Of a stretch of DNA of 59,183 bases, positions 1 to 7,500 are shown piece after piece; position 1 is the stretch's first letter; each line of letters opens with the position of its first letter. Below the pieces are notes generated by a model that had not been told where the DNA came from, ran no database searches, and was given only the letters and a program-made list of their open reading frames with translations. Made by a program: the position numbers and the translations under genes. Source of the stretch: Planctomycetota bacterium (GTDB lineage: Bacteria; Planctomycetota; MHYJ01; WSZJ01; JACPWG01); contig JACPWG010000046.1 in NCBI GenBank assembly GCA_016197205.1, positions 1 through 59,183 on the forward strand. Direction: 5' to 3'.

Positions 1-143
1 CGGAGGCGACGCTGTCGGCGGAGCCGGCCTTCGCGGAGGTGGGCGAGGTGGTGCGGCAGATCAAGGAGAAGAGCGACCCGGTGAGCGTGCCGCTCCTCGT
101 GGTGCTGGGGGAGCGGCTGCACAAGGCGCTGACGAGGCGGTAG
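1..143 (+). CDS. C-terminal tail of an unrecognised protein (5' end outside the window)
   Basis: An open frame enters the window (first full codon at base 3) and runs 46 residues to a TAG at 141-143. The visible peptide is charged and ends with a helix-like leucine-rich stretch (VPLLVVLGERLHKALTRR). Third codon positions are almost all G or C, as expected for real coding sequence in this genome. No domain can be recognised from so little sequence. The inverted-repeat element that begins at 151 lies directly behind it, which suggests the element inserted just past this gene's stop. The function is unknown. Confidence 0.5.
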   Translation, partial: EATLSAEPAFAEVGEVVRQIKEKSDPVSVPLLVVLGERLHKALTRR

Positions 144-150
144 CGCGTTA

Positions 151-497
151 GATAGGGACAGTTACTCTTTCTCTGTCGAGTTTCACGGAGGGACAAAGTG
201 AGGGGGCCGAGCGAGTCCGCCATTGTCCCAGGGCAGTCCCTGGCCGCACTCTAAAGGGACGGGCCACCGAAAAAACCGAAGACGCCGAATGCCGACACTC
301 TTGCGAATCGACTGGCGCAGCAGATCCGAACCGCGACCGTGAGGGAGCGGTCTCAGCGCGCCCTTCGGTTCCCTCGGATTTGGTCTCGCAATCGATTGCC
401 TGCCGGAGGAAATTCACTGCCGAAAAAACAAACTTCTGCGCGGTTGTGACACGGCGCTCCGTGGGTTGCGGACAATTAAAGAGTCACTGTCCCTTTT
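151..497. repeat. MITE-like element bounded by 19-bp inverted repeats
   Basis: The left end (152-170) reads ATAGGGACAGTTACTCTTT and the right end (478-496), reverse-complemented, reads AAAGGGACAGTGACTCTTT, a 17 of 19 match. The 307 bp between them show no convincing gene: short frames on both strands lack ribosome-binding sites and recognisable content. A related end pair recurs at 2,638-2,770. Sharing of ends, small size and lack of coding capacity suggest a non-autonomous mobile element. Motifs like GGGACAGTTACT recall the ends found around REP-associated (Y1) transposases, but that is from memory and no transposase is present here. This entry covers most of the gap between 144 and 606. Confidence 0.6.
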
Positions 498-558
498 TTC
501 TTGGATCCGCCCGGTGCCGATTTCGTCCGCGATTTTTTCCCATCGACTGCCCCCTCTG

Positions 559-567
559 TGGTACGAT
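559..567 (+). promoter_or_regulatory. Possible extended -10 promoter of the hydrolase gene
   Basis: TG-G-TACGAT fits the extended -10 pattern TGnTAnnaT. It would start transcription about 33 nt before the ATG at 607. No good -35 box lies 16-18 bp upstream, which is tolerated for extended -10 promoters. This is a weak call from sequence alone. Confidence 0.3.
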
Positions 568-606
568 CCGCGCTTCCAGATCGGCGGAAACACTGGAGGT
601 GCGGGT

Positions 607-1608
607 ATGCGCGGAAGACGGTGGCCGGCACGGTTGGCGGCGGCGGGGGCGATGATCGCTGCGACGGCGGTCGGACTGCGCACGGGCTGGGGGGCTGCTC
701 ACACGCCGACGGCGCTCTGCCACACGCTGCGGACGCAGACCCAAAACCAACCCATCCCCATCGCGCCGGCGGGGGAGGGATGGTACGATCGGCTCGACGA
801 TGCCGCCACGAGCGGGGTGAACGAGGCCGCGCTCGACCTCGCCACGGTCGTCGATCCGCACGGGGGCGCGCTTCGGCAACACACCTATGACTGGCTCCGG
901 CGCGGCGGGCGCATGGTGATCATCGTCGGCGGCACCATCAACGAGGATTCGGCCGGGGAGTGGATGCCGTTCGCGCGCGCATGGATGCGCCGCCGCTCGC
1001 ATGCCGACGTCGGCTGCGCCGTGGTCCCCATCGTCCAGATCAACTACAAGCTCGACGTCCTGTTCGGCTTCCTCGACCGCGTGAACCTCCTCAATCCGGT
1101 GGTTTACTACCCGAGCATGCGGAAGGGCGTGCGCCGCGCGGAGAAAATGATCCGCAAGGCCGCGGCCGCCGGGTCGCGCGACATCTGGGTGCTCGGTCTC
1201 AGCAAGGGGAGCGACATCACCGGCCAGGCGGTGGCGCACACGGCCTGGATGCCGCAGCTCAAGCACGCGATCTGCTTCGCCGTTCCCTACATCGACGTGT
1301 TCGGGATCGGCATCCACCCGGTCTGCGCGCCCGACCCGGACCCGGTCCACAGGCGCGGCGGACTCTTCAAGTACGACACGCACCACGGCGTCGCCTACCG
1401 CGGCAAGTTCATTGTGTTCAACAAGGACAGCGACCACATCCCGAACAACATCGACCCGCTCGCCCTTTGGAGCCTCTTCTCGCACCACCATTACGAGAGC
1501 GTGCTCCCGTCCTCCGCCTTCCAGCACCGCGTGGAGGCGATGCTCGATTCGCCGATCCGCTCGCTCGTCGATCGGGCGGCCGGGCATGACTTCGACTGGG
1601 AGCCGTAG
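607..1608 (+). CDS. Putative secreted alpha/beta-hydrolase fold protein
   Basis: The 333-residue product starts at ATG 607, chosen because GGAGGT ends 6 nt upstream; an in-frame ATG at 466 has no such site and lies inside the inverted-repeat element. An Arg-rich start followed by an Ala-rich hydrophobic segment (residues 8-31) looks like an export signal. The best motif is a nucleophile-elbow-like GLSKG at 197-201 (candidate Ser199) after a hydrophobic strand (DIWVL), typical of lipases and esterases. Later acidic and histidine residues (around D274-H277 and H293-H295) could complete a triad. The substrate is not predictable. The tail, GHDFDWEP, is nearly repeated at 2,796-2,820. Family placement rests only on the elbow and strand pattern, so it may be an uncharacterised family. 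Confidence 0.65.
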   Translation: MRGRRWPARLAAAGAMIAATAVGLRTGWGAAHTPTALCHTLRTQTQNQPIPIAPAGEGWYDRLDDAATSGVNEAALDLATVVDPHGGALRQHTYDWLRRGGRMVIIVGGTINEDSAGEWMPFARAWMRRRSHADVGCAVVPIVQINYKLDVLFGFLDRVNLLNPVVYYPSMRKGVRRAEKMIRKAAAAGSRDIWVLGLSKGSDITGQAVAHTAWMPQLKHAICFAVPYIDVFGIGIHPVCAPDPDPVHRRGGLFKYDTHHGVAYRGKFIVFNKDSDHIPNNIDPLALWSLFSHHHYESVLPSSAFQHRVEAMLDSPIRSLVDRAAGHDFDWEP

Positions 1609-1727
1609 GGGGCGAGTGCGGCGAGTGTCGCGGAGACTTGGGAGAGGGCGGGTCGAAGGCGAGGAGCGGGGGTACGGAGGCCGACGCGTTGGGGCGGTGG
1701 TCTGAGCAAGGCACGGGGGCGTTCCGC

Positions 1728-2300
1728 TCACGTGGGTCGAGTGGTCGTATCGAGGAGGGACTCCAACTTCTGGGGGACCTCGAACTTGCCCGTTCGCCGT
1801 GCGATTTCGTCCGCCCAGAACTTCAAGTAGGCCAAATCGAGACTGCGACGCTGCCGCAGCAGCACCACCTCTACGTCAGCGAGGTCCTTGAAGCGGTAGG
1901 CCGTGAGCTTGTAGAGTACGAGGTCTTCCGCGGAGACGGTCCAGATCGGCAGACCGTGGACGGTGAAGCGCGATCGCCTGCTTAGCGCGGATCGGTCGAA
2001 GGGCGTACGACCCAGGGCCACATCTGCGAAGCGTCCCTGGAACTGTGCGCGCACCCAGCCGTCGATGGGAAAGGTAACCGCTTGGCGTGGAGGGATGTTG
2101 AAGCCTGCGGCGGCGAGACCCTGGAGGAGTGGCCCGGTTTCCTCCGGCTCGAGCACGGCGACGGCGTCAACGTCCTGCGTCTCGCGGGGGTCCCCCCAGA
2201 AGGCTACCGAGACGCCTCCGTAGGCGAAGTAGTCGACGCCAAGCGCCTCCAGGGTGGAGTAAAAGCGCAGGAACAGGTCGCGGAACTCGGCCCGAGGCAC
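1728..2300 (-). CDS. Nucleotidyltransferase-fold protein (AbiEii/MNT-like), possible toxin of a TA-like pair
   Basis: The 190-residue product shows the signature of the nucleotidyltransferase superfamily: a Gly-Gly turn (G28-G29) followed by GDPRETQDVDAV, in which D43 and D45 are the likely metal-binding DxD and D93 (FADVALG) a third carboxylate. The C-terminal half carries EDLVLYKL and RFKDLADVE (about 125-144), the arrangement seen in AbiEii-type and related stand-alone nucleotidyltransferases. Translation starts at GTG 2,300, which directly abuts the TGA of the upstream small gene, so the two are almost certainly co-translated. Such proteins may transfer nucleotides to tRNA or proteins; the target here is unknown. 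The toxin role is inferred from the pairing, not seen. Confidence 0.75.
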   Translation of the reverse strand: MPRAEFRDLFLRFYSTLEALGVDYFAYGGVSVAFWGDPRETQDVDAVAVLEPEETGPLLQGLAAAGFNIPPRQAVTFPIDGWVRAQFQGRFADVALGRTPFDRSALSRRSRFTVHGLPIWTVSAEDLVLYKLTAYRFKDLADVEVVLLRQRRSLDLAYLKFWADEIARRTGKFEVPQKLESLLDTTTRPT

Positions 2301-2525
2301 TCAGGGCCTCCAGACTGGAAAGAGAACGACCGGTGGCGGCTTGGGAAGGCGGTCGGCGTGGAACTCGGGCAGGCTGCCGGAAAGGTTCTCGAATACCCGG
2401 ATCGACTCCTCCGTCGTCAGTGAATCGAGCCAGTCGAGGAGCGCACGCCGGTTCGCGATGGCGAGGCGGTCGAGGTTTTCCGCGGCGCCTTCCCAGGTGA
2501 AGTGAGACAGGGGCTTGAGGGCCAC
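2301..2525 (-). CDS. Small protein, putative antitoxin or partner of the nucleotidyltransferase
   Basis: The 74-residue product begins at GTG 2,525 with GAGGAG about 7 nt upstream on the coding strand. It is mostly helical in appearance (NLDRLAIANRRALLDWLDSLTTEESIRVFENL) with a proline-rich end. No known antitoxin fold or DNA-binding motif can be recognised. Its stop codon touches the GTG of the nucleotidyltransferase gene, a typical layout for a small first gene controlling the dose of its partner. The antitoxin role is inferred from this arrangement only. Confidence 0.6.
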   Translation of the reverse strand: MALKPLSHFTWEGAAENLDRLAIANRRALLDWLDSLTTEESIRVFENLSGSLPEFHADRLPKPPPVVLFPVWRP

Positions 2526-2636
2526 GAAGCTGCTCCTCGCGAATTCCTTTGGGGAGGGCCAAGTTGTTTCCTGCTGCAGTCAACACTCTATCGGCCCACG
2601 CCAGTCCTCGTCAAGTAGGATTCCGGCACACCCCCG

Positions 2637-2771
2637 AGAAAATAGATACAGTTCCTCCGTTTCCGCCCAGCCTCGGGGGCGGGCGATGTGGCGGAGGGGC
2701 CGACTGTGCCCGCCGTTTTCGCCTCGCTCTCTCCACATCCTTCAAGTGAGGAGTAACCGTCCCTATTTTTC
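2637..2771. repeat. Second, shorter inverted-repeat element related to the one at 151-497
   Basis: The left end, from 2,639, reads AAAATAGATACAGTTCCTCC. The right end (about 2,750-2,769), reverse-complemented, reads AAAATAGGGACGGTTACTCC, with about 16 of 20 positions alike. The motif matches the GGGACAGTTACTC ends of the first element. The core of about 90 bp differs and holds no gene. It lies in the 568-bp gap between 2,526 and 3,093, which otherwise contains only the remnant tail described next and no convincing gene. Confidence 0.5.
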
Positions 2772-2774
2772 CTA

Positions 2775-2820
2775 TTTTTCGACCCGCCCGCGGGGCAGGA
2801 TTTCGACTGGGATCCGTAGC
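2775..2820 (+). pseudogene. Remnant copy of the 3' end of the hydrolase gene
   Basis: Read in frame, these bases encode FDPPAGQDFDWDP and a TAG stop, close to the VDRAAGHDFDWEP and TAG that end the gene at 607-1,608. Similarity continues for some 30 bp past both stops (GTAGsGGGCG, then G-rich sequence). There is no start codon or body, because the inverted-repeat element ends directly upstream. The simplest reading is a deleted duplicate of an element-plus-gene cassette. The alternative is a short sequence cassette that happens to end several genes. Confidence 0.4.
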
Positions 2821-3093
2821 GGGCGTGTGCGGGGGGTGAGCGGAAAGCGAGGGGGAGGGGCGTGAGCAATCACTGGGACTGGACGCGGGCCGAGGTTGGT
2901 CGTCGTCGAGGCTGCCTCCCTGCCCGGCCGGGAATATCGCCCCTGCGGGCGACGTCGGCGAGCATCGGCGTCGGAATCCCGAGCACTTCGAAGCGTCACT
3001 CCTTGTGCCGTCTTGCCAAGCATAGTAGACTTGCCTTCTTCGCGTGCCGCCCAGGACGAAACGGAGCGGTAGGGGAAGCACCCGGAGTCAAGG

Positions 3094-4575
3094 ATGCTCA
3101 CGAAAATTCCCAGCGAGTTGGTTGATTCCCTCCATGCCATGAATCCGTGGTGGAAATCCCAACCCGGCAAACCCCTGCCGTCCTTCCGACGCTGGCCGTT
3201 CAAGCGGGCCCGCGAGATGCTGCGGTCGGGAATCGCCCCCGTGACGGTTTTACCGGGACCCCGCCAGGTTGGGAAGACGACCCTGCTGCTCCAACTCATC
3301 GCGAACCTGCTCGCGGAGGGGCGCGAGGGACGACGGATTCTTCGCGTACAATTTGACGAGCTTCCGACGCTCGGCGGCTTGCAGGAGCCGATTCTCGCGA
3401 TCTCACGCTGGTTCGAAGAGCAGGTGCTGGGCTCGACCTTCAACGAGGCCGCGCACGGAAAGGAGCCCGCGTATCTCTTCTTCGACGAGGTGCAAGACAT
3501 CGCGACCTGGGCTCCCCAAGTCAAAAGCCTGGTGGACATCCACGCAGTCAGGGTCTTCATGACGGGCAGCTCCGCGCTGCGTATCGAAAGCGGGCGAGAC
3601 AGCCTGGCGGGTCGGATCTCTACCCTCGAGATGGGCCCGCTGCTCTTGCGCGAAATCGCGGAACTCAGATTCGGCGACCGAGTGGATCCGTTCTGGGTGG
3701 ACAACGGTCTGGATATGTTGGCGACCCGCGATTTTTGGCTCGAAGGGACCGCCCGGAGCCGCCGGGAGGCGATGGCTCGCGATCGGGCCTTCACGGCCTT
3801 CTCCGATCGGGGGGGATACCCCTTCGCGCAGCAGGAGCCGGCGACGGCCTGGCATCGACTCTCCGACTACCTGAACGAGACGGTCGTGCGCCGCGTGATT
3901 CAGCATGATCTTCGAGGCGCAGCGAACGGTCGAGGACCCGACGAGGGGGTTCTTGCGGAAGTCTTCCGGCTGGCCTGTCGCTACGCCGGACAGGCGCCGG
4001 GGCGCGACGTCCTCGTGCCCGAACTTCAGCGGGCCCTGGGGAGGGCGATATCCTGGGATCGCGCTCGGAATTACCTCTCGTACCTGGACCAGGCATTGCT
4101 GGTTCGTCTCGTGCCCGCGCTGGAATTGCGTCTGCGTCGCCAGTCCTCGCCGCCGAAGCTGTGCCTGTGCGATCATGCGCCACGGGCTGCCCGGCTCCAA
4201 GAAGTCGTCCCCATCGACCGGCCGGGGTTGGATGCCAACCCGCATCTCTTCGATCTCGCGGGCCACATCGCGGAGAGCATCGTCGGCCAGTTCTTCGTCT
4301 CGGTGCCCGGCGTCGAGGTCGCCCACCTGCCGGTACGGGGACCGGACCCGGAGGTCGATTTTGTTGTCACCGTGGGCACGCGACGCATCCCCGTGGAGGT
4401 CAAATACCGGAAGCGGGTCGACTCGGGCGAGGACACGCGGGGTCTGCGTGCGTTCCTGGAGAAGACGGTGCACAACGCTCCGTTTGGGCTGCTGGTCACG
4501 GTCGACGACGAGGTGGTCGTCAACGATCCCCGAATCATCCCGCTTTCGCTATCGTCTCTGCTCTGGTTCAGGTGA
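3094..4575 (+). CDS. AAA-family ATPase with DUF4143-type C-terminal domain
   Basis: The 493-residue product carries a P-loop, GPRQVGKTT (residues 55-63, Lys61), a Walker B strand ending YLFFDEVQD (D131, E132) and a sensor-like MTGSSA followed by LAGRISTLEMGPLLLREI, the standard order in the AAA_14/DUF4143 ATPase family. The C-terminus has a PD-(D/E)xK-like pattern, EVDF (E420, D422) and PVEVKYRKR (E435, K437), as often seen in DUF4143 domains. It is probably cytoplasmic. The ATG at 3,094 is preceded by GGAG at a 7-nt distance. ATG 3,136 (MNPWWK) is an alternative start close to the family's usual beginning. The gene ends 10 bp before the NACHT gene, so the two are probably one transcript. Members of this family are common but poorly characterised; a role with its neighbour is inferred. 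Confidence 0.85.
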   Translation: MLTKIPSELVDSLHAMNPWWKSQPGKPLPSFRRWPFKRAREMLRSGIAPVTVLPGPRQVGKTTLLLQLIANLLAEGREGRRILRVQFDELPTLGGLQEPILAISRWFEEQVLGSTFNEAAHGKEPAYLFFDEVQDIATWAPQVKSLVDIHAVRVFMTGSSALRIESGRDSLAGRISTLEMGPLLLREIAELRFGDRVDPFWVDNGLDMLATRDFWLEGTARSRREAMARDRAFTAFSDRGGYPFAQQEPATAWHRLSDYLNETVVRRVIQHDLRGAANGRGPDEGVLAEVFRLACRYAGQAPGRDVLVPELQRALGRAISWDRARNYLSYLDQALLVRLVPALELRLRRQSSPPKLCLCDHAPRAARLQEVVPIDRPGLDANPHLFDLAGHIAESIVGQFFVSVPGVEVAHLPVRGPDPEVDFVVTVGTRRIPVEVKYRKRVDSGEDTRGLRAFLEKTVHNAPFGLLVTVDDEVVVNDPRIIPLSLSSLLWFR

Positions 4576-4585
4576 TCGTGGGGTC

Positions 4586-7500
4586 ATGAGCGAAGACACG
4601 CTGGTGCGGAAATTCGACCCGGAGATAGGCGCCGATGAATTCAGGCGCCTGATGGTCGGGTTGCTGCTGGCGCTGGCGCGACGCCACGCCCTGAGTTTCC
4701 GCGATCCCAACTTGTACGAGGAGCAGGAGTTGTTCGTTGACGCGGTGTCCGACAACCATAGCTTCCTGGGAACACCTGGTCCGGTCGGATTCAATTTCGG
4801 GTGGCCACGTCATAGCTGGCCACCTAGAATCCCCCGGGTCTTTCACTCGAGCGGACATGCGATGGCCTCCTGCCCGACCAGGGTAATTGTCGCCCCCGAG
4901 GAGCCTCCGCCCGAAGCGCGCGACGAGGCAACCCTTGTGGGGGAGGAGTCCGGTGTTCATGTCGAGCTTTGGGGTGCCACCAAGATTCGGGAACTGCTTC
5001 GGTTCTGCCCCCCATTGCTCGCCCGGTATTTCCCAGAGGACGCCCGCACTGTGCTCCCGAATTTCGGCGGGTACGACTTCCGCGAGTTCGCTGCGAGCTA
5101 CCGCGAGCGATTCGCCGCAGCCCACCAGCAACTCAGGTTGCTCGGCCTGCCCCCGGAGGTGTTGCGCGAACGCGACGCGCGCAAGGAAATCCTGCTGCCG
5201 GACATCTTCGTGCCTCTCCGATTGGAACCGGAGGGCGGTGGTGAGCCGAAAACCGACTTGGCTTCCCGCTTCAATACCGGGCGCTCCGCGGTTCTGCTGG
5301 GCGATCCGGGCGCCGGGAAATCCTCGCTGCTGGCGTATGTCGCACTGCTTTGCGCCGGCGCTGCCAAGCTACCGGGCGTTTCTCCAGGAGACTGGCGAGT
5401 CCCGCTGCTGATTCCGTTGCGCGACTTCGTCCGACTCCGGGAGAGTCGACCGGAAATGACCTTCGTCGAGTATCTCGAACACCGTGCTCGCACCGGCCTT
5501 AGCCTAACGCGAGCACATCGCGCGTTCTTCGAGTCGGCTCTGATCATGAGCGAGGGGTTCGTCCTTTTTGACGGGCTGGACGAGGTCGGTGGCGAGGAAG
5601 CGCGTAGGCGAGTGGCAGGCATGATCCAGGAGTTCCGTCGCGAATACCCCGGATGCGCCTGTTGGGTGACGTCCCGGATTTACGGCTACACCTCGGAAAT
5701 CCGGCTATCATTGAAGGATTTCGACCACTTTCGACTCGCGCGATTCGAACTGTCGGAAGTCGACGATTTCATTAATCGTTGGTATGGGCAGCAGTATCCG
5801 CAAGACGCAAGGAAACGAAATGAGCTCGCCGACTCGCTCAAGAAGGCTGTTCGGCTGGCTGGCGTTCGGCGTCTCGCGGGCAACCCTCTGCTTCTCACCC
5901 TGATGGCGTTCATCCACCAGGTACTTGGAAAGCTCCCACAAGATCGCGGAGAACTCTACGAACTGTGCGTGCAAATGCTGCTCAAGACGTGGCAGGAGGC
6001 AAGGACCGACGAGCGGAGCGATAGCCGGGTCCACCCCTTCGAAAAACTCGGACTGCATGTTCAGACCCAGAAGCAGTATCTCGCGCACCTAGCCGCATAC
6101 GTCCAGGAGCGCGGCGCATCGGCCGAGCGAGAGGATGCCCGCGGCCTTGTCACCCGGCGGGACGCTTTGGACTGCCTGGCCGCCAGGCACAACGAGCGCT
6201 GCGTGCGGGAGCGCCCGCAACTCACGCTGGCCGCGGCTCGGGAAGAGGTCGTCCAGTTCCTTGACTACATCAGCGACCGGACGGGACTCCTGGTGGATCG
6301 AGGCGGAGAGCTGCTCTCTTTCATTCACCTCTCCTTTCAGGAATACCTCGCTGCCTGGGTATTCACCTGCACGGGCTTCGGTGCGGAGCCGGAGTTTTTC
6401 CTGCGTCACCTTGGAGACCCGGCATGGGAAGAGGTGCTGCTCCTGCGCCTTTACATCGTGCTGTGCACGCAAGGGGGAGGAGGCGAGCCGGCCTTCGACC
6501 GAATCGTTCGAAAGCTGCTCGACAGGCTGGAGCAGGGTGGACCGCCGGCAGGATGGGCTACCCTTGGGCGAGCCCTCCGGGACAACCTGAGCTTTCGACC
6601 CGAGGACCGGGATCGCGTCCTCGCCGAAGTGCTCCGTCGGTGGCTTGAGAAGCCGGGTCCCAACGGAGAGTGGTTCGCCGTGCTGGAGGAGATTGCGCTT
6701 TTCGCCGACCCGGAACGCGCGAGACAACCCCTGCGCGAGCTGCTGGGTCGCATGGTCTCCGAGGGGAGTATCGGTGAGGCCGCCGCGTGTCTGTACCTGG
6801 CCGACCGTCTGTTCGGTTTTCCATCCGATGCGCCTGCTCGCCTCGCGGCTCGGTCGGACTCGGATTTCGCTTCGATGGTGCCGGACTTGCTGCCGCTTAT
6901 GGAAAGGGAGGGCATGCCCGGCCTCCTGGCTCGACGCACCCGAAGTGTTGATTGGCTCCGCGGGTTCGAGCTACATGACAACGTGCCGCTCTACATGTAC
7001 AGCTTGGCATGGGCTACGGGCACGAGACCTTGCCCCGTACCCTCCATGGCTCCCCATCAAGCAGGAGCGATGCTGCTGTGGAAAAAGATCGCGGAGGACT
7101 TGCATTCCAGGGTGAAATTCGAGTGCTCGAGCAAGCAACCACTGGAGGCGGCGTGGTCTTCCATGCCTCTGCGGCTCGGCGCGAAGAACTCGCTCTACGA
7201 GGTCTCGGTCCCAGGCGCGGCGTACCGAACTCCCCTCGGAGCGGTCGTCCGTGCCTTGCCTTCCATCGGGGTTCCCTGGGCTGGACGAAAAGCTCGCGCC
7301 GAAGAGTCTGTCCTCGTGGAGTCTTGGGCTGGGATGTGGCCCAAGCCCACGGGGTCCCTAGCTCGGGCACTGGCCGAGTGGCTGGTCGGGTCACTGGCTG
7401 TCGGCAGTGGAGCTCCCGGCACATCCGAAAGAGAACCGACTCCCACCACGGATCCCACTCCATGGCAGACCGGGTTTCGCAAGCTGGTCCATGCGTGCGC

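Noticed and set aside
484..1731. Minus-strand frame opposite the hydrolase gene
   Set aside because: It has arginine-rich shadow composition and no ribosome-binding site, while the plus gene has a strong site and a nucleophile elbow.
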